Source: DVED01 sp963838375
Lineage (GTDB): Bacteria > Cyanobacteriota > Cyanobacteriia > Cyanobacteriales > Geitlerinemataceae
DNA length: 64,000 nt
Assembly (NCBI GenBank): GCA_963838375.1
Contig: CAWIQY010000015.1
Span: forward strand, 558,001-622,000
Direction: 5' to 3'
In this document: piece after piece, positions 1 through 9,174 of the stretch
Numbering within the stretch: position 1 is the stretch's first letter
Layout of the letters: the number at the start of each line of letters is the position of its first letter
The notes under the pieces: generated by a model
Told to the model about the DNA's origin: nothing
What the model saw: only the letters and a program-made list of their open reading frames with translations
Database searches by the model: none
Position numbers and translations under genes: made by a program

Positions 1-1
1 A

Positions 2-97
2 GACGCAGGTCAAGCCTACACCTACGATCGCTATTTTATATCCTCGGGCGAATACTCATTATCCGGACAGGCTTACCCATTCCCATCCGTAACTTAA
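2..97 (+). CDS. C-terminal end of an unidentified protein (partial)
   Basis: A plus-strand frame is open from the left edge and ends at TAA 95-97, with last residues PFPSVT. It is rich in Tyr, Ser and Gly. Its stop overlaps the last codon of the convergent gpsA by a few bases, a plausible tail-to-tail arrangement. Only about 31 residues are visible, so it could be a chance open frame; no family can be named. Confidence 0.3.
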   Translation, partial: DAGQAYTYDRYFISSGEYSLSGQAYPFPSVT

Positions 98-1029
98 TCG
101 ACCTCGGGCGCGATCGTTTCGGGCTTGGGTGTTCGTTCCATCAAAGCAGAAACCGCTTCTTCTGCCGAAATCTGACCATTGAGCAAGCGATAGACTTGAT
201 TCGAGATCGGCACTTCGATGCCATGGCGACGCGCCAATTCAACCAACACATTGGTGGTATTCACCCCCTCTGCCGTACTCTTGACTTGAGCCAGAATCGT
301 CTTCAGAGACTTTCCCTCAGCTAAACCGTAACCCACGCGGTAGTTGCGGCTGAGGGGACTGTTGCAAGTTGCCAATAAATCTCCCAATCCCGACAACCCC
401 CAAAAGGTTTCCGCAGACGCGCCTAATGCCGTTCCCATGCGGACGATTTCGATCAGACCCCGCGTCAACAAAGCCGATTTGGCATTGATACCCAACTGCA
501 AGCCATCACAAGCACCCGCAGCGATCGCCATCACGTTTTTTAAGGTTCCTCCCAATTCCGTTCCCAAGGGGTCAGAATTGGTGTAGACGCGGAAGATATC
601 CGACGAAAAGAGAGTTTGAATCCGTTCGGCAGCGGCTAAATCTTCACTAGCCGCAATTGCCGCTGCCGGAAGTCCGTCTTGAATTTCTTCAGATAGATTC
701 GGTCCCGACAGTACCACCACGGGGCGATCGGGAAACGCCTCTTGCCAAATTTGGGATGGGGTGCGCGCCGTTTTGGGGTCGAGTCCCTTACTTGCCGTGA
801 CAATGATGGTGCGATCGCTCATGGAGCAGTTTTGCAGCTTGGCAACAGTTTCGGCAACGCCTTTCATTGAGATTGCCGACAGCAAAACATCGGCATTAGC
901 CGCCGCTTCTTCGAGGCTTAAGACGCTGCGACGCGACCAGAGACGAACGAGGTGTCCCTGTTGGAGTGCGAGCTTAGCCAGTGCCGATCCCCAAACTCCG
1001 GCTCCTAAGATGGTAACAGTTTCAGTCAT
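94..1029 (-). CDS. gpsA: NAD(P)-dependent glycerol-3-phosphate dehydrogenase
   Basis: This cytosolic enzyme reduces dihydroxyacetone phosphate to sn-glycerol 3-phosphate, the backbone precursor of membrane glycerolipids. The N-terminus has the Rossmann dinucleotide loop GAGVWGSALA at residues 8-17. The family motif SGPNLSEEI lies near residue 108 and the catalytic-lysine segment GTLKNVMAIAAG near residue 160, followed by the substrate-binding NAKSALLTRGLIE. At 311 residues it is close to the usual 300-340 length. The ATG start is good because the Rossmann strand begins within five residues. It appears monocistronic, with a 450-bp leader region upstream. Confidence 0.95.
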   Translation of the reverse strand: MTETVTILGAGVWGSALAKLALQQGHLVRLWSRRSVLSLEEAAANADVLLSAISMKGVAETVAKLQNCSMSDRTIIVTASKGLDPKTARTPSQIWQEAFPDRPVVVLSGPNLSEEIQDGLPAAAIAASEDLAAAERIQTLFSSDIFRVYTNSDPLGTELGGTLKNVMAIAAGACDGLQLGINAKSALLTRGLIEIVRMGTALGASAETFWGLSGLGDLLATCNSPLSRNYRVGYGLAEGKSLKTILAQVKSTAEGVNTTNVLVELARRHGIEVPISNQVYRLLNGQISAEEAVSALMERTPKPETIAPEVD

Positions 1030-1483
1030 AGACGTTAAATTTTCTTAACTTTAAGTTGCCGATCGTTCGCTTTTTATCTGTCGAAATGACAGAAATCAGC
1101 ACTGCATTAATTTTACCTGAAAACATACGGGAACCTTTCATCACTTCGCACTTCTCGAACCGATAGCCATAGGCAAAAATGAAGAGCGGTGAATCCACCA
1201 CTGGGAGTTATTCTTGACAGACGATCGTCGTTGGGGAAGGTTTCGATCGCTTTGAGAGATAGAACGGGGGAAATTTTGGGCTTAACAGTGAAGAAAGAAA
1301 ACCCTCTCGTCTGTGCGACTTTGCTACACTCTGACCATTGCCAGCAACTTGGATCGATCTATTTAAATCTTTTCCGTATTTTCACGAGTACATTCTGGAT
1401 TCGATCGTTTAAGGATGTAGAGGATTACTATTAAGTTGTTTCAAAAGGTAAACTGCTAACGAGTAACTCTCCCCAAATCACCC
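1030..1483. other. Intergenic region between divergent gpsA and the DLH gene
   Basis: No convincing gene is seen here. The one longer plus-strand frame (1189-1434) has no recognisable domain and a composition typical of translated non-coding DNA. The region must contain the promoters of both divergent genes, but I cannot pick out clear -35/-10 pairs. Confidence 0.5.
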
Positions 1484-2212
1484 ATGACCGAACTCACTAT
1501 CCGTACCGATCGAGTCCGAGTTCCCAACGGAGATCTCCTCATCGACGCCTATCTCGCCCAACCCGACACGGTCGGACCGTTTCCGGGCATCATCGTCTTT
1601 GCAGAAATTTTCGGCGTGAACGCCCATATTCGCGATGTCACAGAACGCATTGCCCGACAAGGTTACGTCGCGATCGCGCCGGCTTTGTACCAACGCCTCG
1701 CCCCTGGGTTCGAGGTCGGGTATACCGCAGAAGATATCCAACTCGGACGAGAATACAAAGTCCAAACCAAAGCCTGCGAACTTCTCAGCGATACCCAAGC
1801 CGCGATCGACTACCTAAAAACGTTACCATCAGTTCGTCCCCAATTTGGCACGATCGGTTTCTGTTTTGGCGGTCATGTCGCCTACCTCGCCGCCACCTTG
1901 CCGGAAATCCAAGCCACGGCTTCGTTTTACGGCGCAGGGATCGCCACCCTGTGTCCCGGAGAAGACCAACCGACGGTGACTCGAACCCCGGAAATTTCGG
2001 GAACCCTGTATGGCTTTTTCGGCACTGCCGATCCCCTGATTCCCCTAGAAGAAGTCGATCTCATCGAAACGGAGTTAACTCAACACCAAATTCCCCACAA
2101 AATTTTTCGTTACGATGGTGCAGATCATGGCTTTTTCTGCAATGCCCGCAGCAGCTACAATGCCGAAGCAGCAGCAGATGCTTGGCAGCACGTCTTGGAG
2201 TTATTTAACTGA
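1484..2212 (+). CDS. Dienelactone hydrolase family protein
   Basis: This is an alpha/beta-hydrolase of the dienelactone hydrolase family (242 aa, usual 230-250). The nucleophile elbow is GFCFGGH near residue 126, with a Cys nucleophile as in true DLH. The acid residue is likely in GTADPLIP and the catalytic His is in YDGADHGF near residue 214. Cyanobacteria carry such proteins without a chlorocatechol pathway, so the in vivo substrate is unknown; a soluble carboxylesterase-type hydrolase is the safe call. It is followed after 41 bp by cbiC in the same direction, so the two may be cotranscribed, although no functional link is evident. Confidence 0.85.
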   Translation: MTELTIRTDRVRVPNGDLLIDAYLAQPDTVGPFPGIIVFAEIFGVNAHIRDVTERIARQGYVAIAPALYQRLAPGFEVGYTAEDIQLGREYKVQTKACELLSDTQAAIDYLKTLPSVRPQFGTIGFCFGGHVAYLAATLPEIQATASFYGAGIATLCPGEDQPTVTRTPEISGTLYGFFGTADPLIPLEEVDLIETELTQHQIPHKIFRYDGADHGFFCNARSSYNAEAAADAWQHVLELFN

Positions 2213-2253
2213 ACCCTCATAATCATTCACAACTAACCACCAACAAAAAACTA

Positions 2254-2880
2254 ATGACCAGTGACCCATTGAATCACCCAATTGTGCGAGAAAGTTTTGC
2301 TATTATCGATCGCGAGATAGGGGAGCATTCTTTTTCTGACGCAGAATATGCGATCGTGCGGCGGGTGATTCACAGCACGGCTGATTTTGACTTGCAGCAC
2401 CTGATTCGGTTTGGTGTGGGGTCTATCGATCGGGCGATTGTCGCCTTACAACAGGCAACACCCATTATTACCGATGTTACGATGGTGAAACAGGGCATTC
2501 TTGGTATGGTGTCCCGAACCTTCGGTAATCCGATCGTGTGTGCTGTCGAACGAGCATCTGCTCCACTTCCCGGCAAAACCCGCACCGAAACCGGTTTGCT
2601 CGAATGCTGGAATCAATTTCCTCAAGGCATCTACATTATTGGCAATGCGCCTACAGCTCTGCTAGCTCTGTGTTCGCAAGTGTCGGCGTCACCGCTCAAA
2701 CCCTCTCTCGTCGTGGGTGCGCCAGTCGGTTTTGTCTCCGTTTTGGAATCCAAACAAGCCCTCGCCCAGATAGACGTACCGCAAATTCGGATTGATGGTC
2801 GCAAAGGGGGTTCGCCTGTCGCTTCGGCAATTCTCAATGCTTTAGTGGTGTTGGCGTGGGAGCAAAAAGAACAGAGTTGA
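2254..2880 (+). CDS. cbiC: Precorrin-8X methylmutase
   Basis: This enzyme moves the C-11 methyl group of precorrin-8X to C-12, giving hydrogenobyrinate (or the cobalt equivalent) in cobalamin biosynthesis. Family features are the N-terminal NHPIVRESFAIID, the catalytic-histidine segment RRVIHSTADFD near residue 43, ITDVTMVKQGI in the middle, and a glycine-rich C-terminal segment around VGAPVGFVSVLESK and GRKGGSPVASAILNAL. The 208-residue length is normal. It is also called cobH. The other cobalamin gene in the window, cbiX at 17.6 kb, is not in an operon with it. Confidence 0.93.
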   Translation: MTSDPLNHPIVRESFAIIDREIGEHSFSDAEYAIVRRVIHSTADFDLQHLIRFGVGSIDRAIVALQQATPIITDVTMVKQGILGMVSRTFGNPIVCAVERASAPLPGKTRTETGLLECWNQFPQGIYIIGNAPTALLALCSQVSASPLKPSLVVGAPVGFVSVLESKQALAQIDVPQIRIDGRKGGSPVASAILNALVVLAWEQKEQS

Positions 2881-3168
2881 AGCATCATGTGGACTAGCGA
2901 CGACGATCGAACATTCAGGAAATTTAATAGTTATAATCGAACCGGATTTTTGAGTCAGACAAATTAGCCTATGGATCGAAATCTTAGAACAATTCTCTAA
3001 AGTACAACTTTCAGGATGGGTCGATCGACTTTTCTGTGCTTTTTTATTCTATCTCAATATCTTTACATAGAATTCATGTCAGTCCAATTTTATTCGATTC
3101 TCAACATGAGTCGTGTAAAATTAAATCAATAGTTAACAGACTATCAAACCTGTCTATTTTCTCGCTTT

Positions 3169-5052
3169 ATGGACAATATTCGTCTAATCTCGTCTAAAGC
3201 GAAACGGATCGAGATTCCTCAAGTTCTAAAACCTCTATCATCCCCCTTGCGAGGAGTGTCCAATAATAGCAATGCTAGTCAGACAAATATAAGTAAGTTG
3301 CTCGATCTGTCATTAGAGATGCTTGGCGTCATCGGTTTAGATGGCTATTTCGAGCAACTCACTCCCGCTTGGGAAGAATGCTTGGGATTTTCTCGAGACG
3401 AGTTACAAGCCAAACCTTGGATGTCATGGATAGATGACGAAGATACCGCAGCAACGCGCAAGCAGGTTAAACGGTTACTCGATGGTGAAACAACAACTGT
3501 CACCTTTAACAATAGAATTTGCTGCAAAAATGGCGATCGAAAAACTTTATGCTGGAAGGCTTTATTTTGTCCGGACAGCAAACTTTTATATATCAAAGTC
3601 GAGGAGCAAAAAGAACAAAACATTCAACACGTTCATCCAATACAAGTCCATCGTCGATTGCCCGTGCGTGAGAAATTTTTTCGGGATTTAGTCGAAGGAA
3701 TAAAAGACTTTGGGATCTATATGTTAGACCCAGTGGGACGAGTCATGAGTTGGAACTCTGGAGCCGAACAGATTAGTGGTTGGAAAGCACGGGAGACGAT
3801 CGGAAAATCATTTGTGCATCTATTTCCCGCAGACAAAAGCAAACAAGGCAAACCGGAAGATCTGATTAAAAATGCAGCTCGAACGGGAAGAGCAGAAGAT
3901 GAAAATTGGCGATCGCATCGCAATGGATCGCGCTTTTTGTGTCATATGGTGATGACTTCTTTGAACGATAAAAATGGTAAGTTGCTCGGCTTTGCTACCA
4001 TAATGCAAGACAAGACCTTATCACACAAGATCGAAGAAGCACTGCATAGCTCTTATAAAGAAATGGAGCAAAAAATAGAAGAACGGATGGCTGTTCTGAA
4101 ACAAAGCAACGAAAAACTGTTAGGGGAAATTCGAGTCCGAAAACTTACAGAACTCCACCTCAAACAATCGAAAGCGGCGATTAAACATCAGGCTCATCAA
4201 CTCGAACAAACTCTAAGAACGTTGCAACAGACACAAGCTCAACTCGTGCATAATGAAAAAATGTTGAGCTTAGGTCAGTTGGTGGCTGGGCTAGCCCACG
4301 AAATTAATAATCCAGTAAATTTCATTCACGGGAACCTCAGTTATATCAAAAGTTATATTCAGGACTTAATTGAAGTCATTCAAGCTTATCAACAACATTA
4401 CACCGATCCTGTTCCAGAACTTCAAGAGATACTCGAGGAAATAGACCTAGAGTTTATTCAGTCTGATGTTCCCAATATTTTGTCTTCGATGAATATTGGA
4501 ACTCAACGCATTATCAAGATTGTTGAGTCGCTTCGTAACTTTTCTCGACACGATGAAGCTCAGCTAAAAAAGGTCGATATTCATGAAGGAATTGAAAGTA
4601 CATTAGTAATTTTGTCTCACCAGCTTGTGATTAATAAATCTCAAGACATTAAAATTGTAAAAGAGTACAAAGATTTACCTAAAGTAGAATGCTATACCAG
4701 TCAGATCAATCAAGCTTTAATGCATATTTTACAAAATGCGATCGATGCATTGTGCGAAAAATTTAAAACAATTCAAGAATACTCTTCTCCAACAATTTGG
4801 ATACACACAGAAAAGAGAGAAAGTTTGATTTTAATTCAAATCAAGGATAATGGCTCCGGAATGAGTGCAGATGTTTGCCAGCGAGTATTCGATCCTTTCT
4901 TTACCACTAAACCCATCGGACAAGGAACGGGTTTGGGATTGTCTACGAGTTACAAAATTGTGGTCGAACAACATGGAGGACAGTTAACTTGTGTTTCAAC
5001 ACCCGGTGAAGGGACTAAATTGACGATCGAAATTCCGATTGCGCAACAATAG
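3169..5052 (+). CDS. PAS-PAS sensor histidine kinase
   Basis: A 627-aa cytoplasmic sensor kinase with no membrane segment. Residues about 45-150 form a first PAS domain (GYFEQLTPAWEECLGF) and about 165-285 a second PAS with PAC-like end (GRVMSWNSGAEQISGW). A coiled coil follows at about 290-360. The phosphoacceptor is His377 in AGLAHEINNP. The ATPase domain has the N box QNAIDAL, the G1 box DNGSGM and the G2 segment FFTTKPIGQGTGLGLS. No receiver domain is fused and no response regulator is adjacent, so the output is unknown. The same architecture appears in the broken kinase at 32.3-34.5 kb. It is preceded by 290 bp of AT-rich DNA. Confidence 0.9.
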   Translation: MDNIRLISSKAKRIEIPQVLKPLSSPLRGVSNNSNASQTNISKLLDLSLEMLGVIGLDGYFEQLTPAWEECLGFSRDELQAKPWMSWIDDEDTAATRKQVKRLLDGETTTVTFNNRICCKNGDRKTLCWKALFCPDSKLLYIKVEEQKEQNIQHVHPIQVHRRLPVREKFFRDLVEGIKDFGIYMLDPVGRVMSWNSGAEQISGWKARETIGKSFVHLFPADKSKQGKPEDLIKNAARTGRAEDENWRSHRNGSRFLCHMVMTSLNDKNGKLLGFATIMQDKTLSHKIEEALHSSYKEMEQKIEERMAVLKQSNEKLLGEIRVRKLTELHLKQSKAAIKHQAHQLEQTLRTLQQTQAQLVHNEKMLSLGQLVAGLAHEINNPVNFIHGNLSYIKSYIQDLIEVIQAYQQHYTDPVPELQEILEEIDLEFIQSDVPNILSSMNIGTQRIIKIVESLRNFSRHDEAQLKKVDIHEGIESTLVILSHQLVINKSQDIKIVKEYKDLPKVECYTSQINQALMHILQNAIDALCEKFKTIQEYSSPTIWIHTEKRESLILIQIKDNGSGMSADVCQRVFDPFFTTKPIGQGTGLGLSTSYKIVVEQHGGQLTCVSTPGEGTKLTIEIPIAQQ

Positions 5053-5144
5053 CTGGAAGTAAGAAGTCGATCGGATAACTTCAGACCTAAAAATAATGTC
5101 ATCCTAACAATCGAGGTGTTGCTACTTCTATTAACTATTAATTC

Positions 5145-5876
5145 TTAACTCCATTGAAACTTTTCCCCGAGGTAGTATTGCCGAACGAGGGGATTGTCGG
5201 AGAGTTCTGCTGGACTGCCAGACGCGAGGATTTCGCCTTCTCGCATGATGTAAGCACGATCGGTAATGGCAAGGGTTTCACGGACGTTGTGATCGGTAAT
5301 GAGAACTCCAATATTACGATCGCGAAGTTGAGCAATATACTGCTGAATTTCTCCCACAGCAATCGGGTCAATTCCCGAAAAGGGCTCATCTAAAAGTAAA
5401 AATATGGGATCGCTTTGTCCGACGGCAAAAGCTCGCGCTAACTCCGTTCGCCGTCGTTCTCCCCCAGAAATCTGCATTCCCAGGGTATACGCGACTTTTT
5501 CTAAATGAAACTCTTGTAATAAATACGCCACGCGCTGCGATCTCTCTTGATTCGGGACGCCCGTTTGTTCGAGGACTAATAAGAGATTGTCACGGACACT
5601 CAAGTTGCGAAAAACACTGGGTTCTTGTGCCAAATATCGAATTCCCATTCGCGCGCGCTCGTACATGGGATATTGGCTAATATCCACTTCGTCGAGACAG
5701 ACTTTTCCGAGATCGGGTTTCACCCAACCCGTGACGATGCCGAAGGTTGTCGTTTTTCCCGCTCCGTTAGGACCGAGCAACCCGACGATTTCTCCTTGCG
5801 CGACTGACAAGTTTGCGCGGTTGACAACCATTCGCTTGTTATAGGTTTTGTGGATGTTCTCGAGGGAAATTCTCAC
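5145..5876 (-). CDS. lptB: LPS export ABC transporter ATP-binding protein
   Basis: LptB is the ATPase that powers lipopolysaccharide extraction from the cytoplasmic membrane together with LptF and LptG. The 243-aa sequence has Walker A GPNGAGKTT near residue 36, the Q loop in YLAQEPSVF, the signature SGGERRRTELARA, Walker B IFLLLDEPFSGIDP and the switch His in ITDHNVRETL. The sequence is typical of LptB rather than of branched-chain amino-acid ATPases. It lies 64 bp downstream of an LptA-like gene in the same direction, supporting an lptA-lptB unit. No lptFG is present in the window. Confidence 0.93.
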   Translation of the reverse strand: MRISLENIHKTYNKRMVVNRANLSVAQGEIVGLLGPNGAGKTTTFGIVTGWVKPDLGKVCLDEVDISQYPMYERARMGIRYLAQEPSVFRNLSVRDNLLLVLEQTGVPNQERSQRVAYLLQEFHLEKVAYTLGMQISGGERRRTELARAFAVGQSDPIFLLLDEPFSGIDPIAVGEIQQYIAQLRDRNIGVLITDHNVRETLAITDRAYIMREGEILASGSPAELSDNPLVRQYYLGEKFQWS

Positions 5877-5940
5877 CAGATAATGAGTTATGGATTGTGT
5901 GGGATTTGCGTTGAGTTGGAGTAAAGAGCGAGTTACGAGT

Positions 5941-6393
5941 TTAAGGTAAAGCCGGTGGTCCGGGTTGGGTGGCTTCCGTGCCTTCGGGAATCAGATAAAT
6001 CGATTCGACTTGGCGGTTGGGTTTGGGTTGTGCGACAAACAGCCCCCGATCGACCATATAGGTAATCACTTCTCCACGAATGCTGTTACCATCTTGGAGG
6101 ACGTAGACATTGCCGCTGAGAACCAGGCGACGCTCGTTACTGAAGTATTGAGCTTGGTCGGAAGTGGCTTGTAAGTTGCGGGAAGGGTAGTTGATCTGTA
6201 CGTTTCCCCGTGCCGTGACAATGCCAGTTTGGGCATCGGCTTCTTGAATATCGGCAACCACCTCCAATGCATTACCGGAACCGACTTGGGAGTGCGTCGG
6301 TATTGCCATCGTGCCGATGAAGGCAACCGGGGATAATAGCAGCAAGCCTAAACGCAGCTTGAACCAGGGAGAGAGTTTTGCGGGAGTCATCAT
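5941..6393 (-). CDS. LptA/OstA-like periplasmic protein
   Basis: A 150-aa exported protein with an N-terminal hydrophobic signal (LGLLLLSPVAFIGTMAIPTHS, about residues 14-34). The body matches the OstA/LptA beta-jellyroll pattern: DIQEADAQTGIVTARGNVQI, DQAQYFSNERRLVLSGNVYV and a closing GEVITYMVDRGLF. LptA bridges lipopolysaccharide across the periplasm. The position directly upstream of lptB agrees. It is on the short side for LptA, and the C-terminus is Pro-rich. I leave the symbol blank because cyanobacterial genomes can hold several OstA-domain proteins. Confidence 0.85.
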   Translation of the reverse strand: MMTPAKLSPWFKLRLGLLLLSPVAFIGTMAIPTHSQVGSGNALEVVADIQEADAQTGIVTARGNVQINYPSRNLQATSDQAQYFSNERRLVLSGNVYVLQDGNSIRGEVITYMVDRGLFVAQPKPNRQVESIYLIPEGTEATQPGPPALP

Positions 6394-6480
6394 CAGATAT
6401 TGCCAAAAGCGTTCGATCGTAAAGCCGTGGGCTTATTTATTTAATGGTATCAATTGGGTCAGCCGATCGGGTTAACTGGG

Positions 6481-6918
6481 TTACTCGTCTGTTTTTGTCA
6501 CACGATCGATCTTGGGCAAAATCCAAGTGCGATCCTCTGGCAAAGTCGTTGCACCCATCTCGGATTCCCCCGTCAAACCAAACCGATCGGCACATTGAGC
6601 GGCTTTTTCGGGACCGGCTTGTTGCAACAAACTCAGCATCGACGCGCTCTGCTCGACTAATTGTCTCACGTTAATGTCGTTGTAGGAGGGTTGATAGTTC
6701 CTCAAACGGCGGATGCCTTCTCCCAGCAACATCACCGATCCATTCCAATTGTGATTGCTGAGATGATAGCAACCCACGGCAATTTGGAGAATTCCTTGAT
6801 AAAATGTTTTCTCGGGATCGCAGGCTTCCATCCACAAGGCTTCTAAGGTGTCGTGACAGGCGTAAAATTCCCGTTGATTGAATTGGTCGATGCCTTGGAA
6901 AAATTGGTTATTCGTCAT
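6481..6918 (-). CDS. DUF309 domain protein
   Basis: A 145-aa protein of the DUF309 family. The diagnostic stretch is at the N-terminus: GIDQFNQREFYACHDTLEALWM, with the conserved HxxxE, followed by KTFYQGILQIAVGCYHLSNHN near residue 40 and a helical GEGIRRLRNYQPSY segment. These proteins are small all-helical proteins of unknown function. The acidic and histidine residues suggest metal or ligand binding, but this is inference. It is transcribed in the same direction as the lpt genes and ends about 90 bp before the lptA-like gene begins. Confidence 0.8.
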   Translation of the reverse strand: MTNNQFFQGIDQFNQREFYACHDTLEALWMEACDPEKTFYQGILQIAVGCYHLSNHNWNGSVMLLGEGIRRLRNYQPSYNDINVRQLVEQSASMLSLLQQAGPEKAAQCADRFGLTGESEMGATTLPEDRTWILPKIDRVTKTDE

Positions 6919-7040
6919 GGTATGGAGTTGCGGAGAGTTCTGGGAATCATCACGGGGACGATCGATCGCTATGAGTCAGAGATTACACGACTCCCGGCTA
7001 ATTGTGAAGGTTAACTGAACTTTCTATAGTAAGATCGTTC

Positions 7041-7058
7041 TATAATTTTTTCTAGAAA
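7041..7058 (+). promoter_or_regulatory. Putative -10 box and palindrome upstream of mntA
   Basis: A perfect TATAAT (7041-7046) is followed by the palindrome TTTCTAGAAA at 7049-7058, about 40 bp before the mntA start codon. Toxin-antitoxin operons are often autoregulated by binding to a palindrome overlapping the promoter. The -35 box is weak, and the operator role is inferred. Confidence 0.4.
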
Positions 7059-7099
7059 TCTATACGTGAAATTAGCAGCAAATTCTTTCCTCGAACATC

Positions 7100-7426
7100 A
7101 TGACAGCTACACTGGCTAACGTAACCGTACCGATCGAGCAAATTCAAGCCTTTTGCCAACGCTGGCATATCGTTGAATTGGCTCTCTTTGGTTCGGTACT
7201 GCGCGATGATTTTCGACCGGATAGCGATATTGATGTCTTAGTTACCTTTGACCCTAACTTTCAGCGTGGATTAACTGAAACCCTGCAAATGCGGGACGAA
7301 ATACAAAATCTGTTCGATCGTAAAGTAGACTTTATTGTCAAAGCGGCGATCGAACGGAGCGAGAACTGGCTGCGTCGCAAAAATATTCTAGAATCGGCTC
7401 GGGTCATTTATGCCACGCGATCTTGA
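7100..7426 (+). CDS. mntA: MNT-type nucleotidyltransferase, antitoxin of a MntA-HepT pair
   Basis: A 108-aa minimal nucleotidyltransferase. It has the GSx10DxD catalytic signature: GS of ALFGSVLRDDF near residue 32 and DID of DSDIDVLVTF near residue 45. In the characterised Shewanella pair, MntA neutralises the HepT toxin by adding AMP to a tyrosine in its RX4HXY motif. The gene overlaps hepT by 17 bp, which points to translational coupling. The function is assigned by family and by the HEPN partner. Confidence 0.88.
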   Translation: MTATLANVTVPIEQIQAFCQRWHIVELALFGSVLRDDFRPDSDIDVLVTFDPNFQRGLTETLQMRDEIQNLFDRKVDFIVKAAIERSENWLRRKNILESARVIYATRS

Positions 7427-7751
7427 ATCGTTAATCGATATCGAACAAGCTGCAAAGCGGATTCTCCGTTTTTCTCGTGGAGTCGATCGATCGAACCTCG
7501 AAACTGATGAAGAGAAAATTTCAGCGATTCTCTACCAAATTACAATTATCGGTGAAGCAACCAAACGCCTTTCCCCTCAAATCCGCCAGCAATATCCCGA
7601 GATCCCCTGGCGAAGCTTAGCCGGAATGCGCGATGTCATTGTCCATGAATACGACCAAATCGACATCAATGTCGTTTGGGATGTCGTCCAAAATAAGATT
7701 CCCGAATTGCTAAAACTGCTAGAACCCCTGTTACCCAATTCCCCAGATTGA
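7410..7751 (+). CDS. hepT: HepT-like HEPN ribonuclease toxin (DUF86)
   Basis: A 113-aa all-helical HEPN protein. The RNase motif RX4HXY is visible as RDVIVHEY near residue 75, so both the catalytic Arg/His pair and the tyrosine modified by MntA are retained. The preceding ISAILYQITIIGEATKRLS is the usual DUF86 segment. With the partner mntA upstream, it should be an RNA-cleaving toxin held in check by AMPylation. The module looks intact. Whether it acts in plasmid or phage defence here cannot be read from the sequence. Confidence 0.88.
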   Translation: MPRDLESLIDIEQAAKRILRFSRGVDRSNLETDEEKISAILYQITIIGEATKRLSPQIRQQYPEIPWRSLAGMRDVIVHEYDQIDINVVWDVVQNKIPELLKLLEPLLPNSPD

Positions 7752-7828
7752 TAACGTTTGATAACGCTATAGTAGGGGTCGCGAAGGAAATTTTAGGGTG
7801 TACCCCCGGAACGAAACGCACCATTCCC

Positions 7829-7863
7829 ATTACCAATTACCAATTACCAATTACCCATTACCA
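7829..7863. repeat. Heptanucleotide tandem repeat (ATTACCA, five units)
   Basis: Five head-to-tail copies of ATTACCA (one unit reads ATTACCC) run from 7829 to 7863. This matches the STRR class of heptamer repeats known in filamentous cyanobacteria. The last codons and TAA stop of the minus-strand DUF58 gene lie inside the array, so copy-number change would alter that C-terminus. Confidence 0.9.
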
Positions 7864-9067
7864 CACCTAATTGAAGTTGCATTTGCAAAGGGATATCTGG
7901 ATTAATTTCGATGCCTTGAAATTGGGAATTGAGTGGAGGGTTTTGCCGGGTTTCGGGGTGGGAAACTTGCCAGAGCAGATAGCGGCTGCCGTCGGGGAGA
8001 GTGTTAAGCCGATCGCGATTTTGCGTCAGCCAAATCAGAGGTTGGCTGGGTGGAAGTTCTGCCGTTGGAGTTACTCCGAAAGTTATCCCGGCGAGGGCTT
8101 CCAAAACGACTTGATAGCCCGTTATCAGCCCCGTGGAGGCACTCCAAAACCGAATATCAAGTTGGAGCTTGCTGGCGTAACAATAGAGCGATGCGGCGGC
8201 GATCGCGGCTTGCTCGAAGTTGTTGGGTTCCCAGTCGATCGCATTATCCAAACAGAGGATTAAATCCTGACCGCTGGTAAACTTTTCCAATTCTCGTACT
8301 CGCAAGTCGCCGTATCGGGCGCTGGTTCGCCAGTGAATTAAGCGAATGGGATCGCCCGATCGATAGGGTCGCAGCGATCGAGTTAAGCCTTCCGTTGCCA
8401 TGTAAGATTGTCGATCGCGACTTTGGAATTGGGGATGGCGTTCTTGTCCCAAAGCATCGATCAAAGGACAACGATTTAGCGGTAAAACTGTGGGATAGAC
8501 GATCGCTTTTGCCGGAACTTGACGACTGCGACGACACCAAAATAAACCCAATGGTGCAGCCGTTCGTAACTGTACCTCATCCCAGCGATAAATTCCTCGT
8601 CGATCGGCTTTTTGGGAGTATAACCAACGATAAGAACCCCGAGGAGGAATCACCGAAATGGCTTCTCGGACCGGTTTCCCCAGCGCCTCGGGAAGGATAT
8701 CCCGCACTTGCAGCAAGGTTTTCGGATGAGGCAAAGGATTGGCTATTTCCAATTCGATAAACAATTCATCTCCGGTACTGACTGGGGAAATGGGACGACG
8801 GCGGACGTTGAGTTGCGAAATCGATCGCATTGGCAAAACCGCCGCCATCCCCAGCAACGCAAAACTTACGCCGCTAATCACATACAACCAACCCGCCATT
8901 GTATTGGTCGCCGACGCAAAGAAAAACACCGACAAACCCAACAATAATCCCCCCGCATAGGCGGGTTTTACCCAACGAGTTTCCAGCCAATTTTCCAGTC
9001 GATGCTTGAGTTTCATGCGATCGTCTCTCACTGTCATTCCTTCTATCTTGCCCTGAAAACGACTCAT
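7844..9067 (-). CDS. DUF58 domain membrane protein
   Basis: A 407-aa protein with two N-terminal hydrophobic segments (AGGLLLGLSVFFFASAT near residue 40, LYVISGVSFALLGMAAVL near residue 62), then an extracytoplasmic or cytosolic beta-rich domain. The DUF58 signature is SLRPYRSGDPIRLIHWRTSARYGDL near residue 235, followed by LILCLDN, which resembles a vWA metal site. In many bacteria DUF58 proteins pair with MoxR ATPases and transglutaminases; none is next to it here. The start is uncertain: ATG at 9067, 9037 or 9016 would all precede the first helix. The end lies within an STRR array. Confidence 0.85.
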   Translation of the reverse strand: MSRFQGKIEGMTVRDDRMKLKHRLENWLETRWVKPAYAGGLLLGLSVFFFASATNTMAGWLYVISGVSFALLGMAAVLPMRSISQLNVRRRPISPVSTGDELFIELEIANPLPHPKTLLQVRDILPEALGKPVREAISVIPPRGSYRWLYSQKADRRGIYRWDEVQLRTAAPLGLFWCRRSRQVPAKAIVYPTVLPLNRCPLIDALGQERHPQFQSRDRQSYMATEGLTRSLRPYRSGDPIRLIHWRTSARYGDLRVRELEKFTSGQDLILCLDNAIDWEPNNFEQAAIAAASLYCYASKLQLDIRFWSASTGLITGYQVVLEALAGITFGVTPTAELPPSQPLIWLTQNRDRLNTLPDGSRYLLWQVSHPETRQNPPLNSQFQGIEINPDIPLQMQLQLGVVMGNW

Positions 9068-9174
9068 CCGTTTGCCATCAAATCACACAGCACAAATAGC
9101 AATCCGATCGTTGGGTGTATTGCGCCATATCGACAAGGACGTTCGACTTGCCAATACAATGGGATAGTCAACTG

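Noticed and set aside
1189..1434. 81-codon plus-strand frame between gpsA and the DLH gene
   Set aside because: No domain, no ribosome site, composition like translated non-coding DNA, in the promoter region of two divergent genes.
7829..7863. Short direct repeats considered as a CRISPR array
   Set aside because: Units are 7 bp and directly adjacent with no spacers. No CRISPR array or cas gene was seen anywhere in the window.
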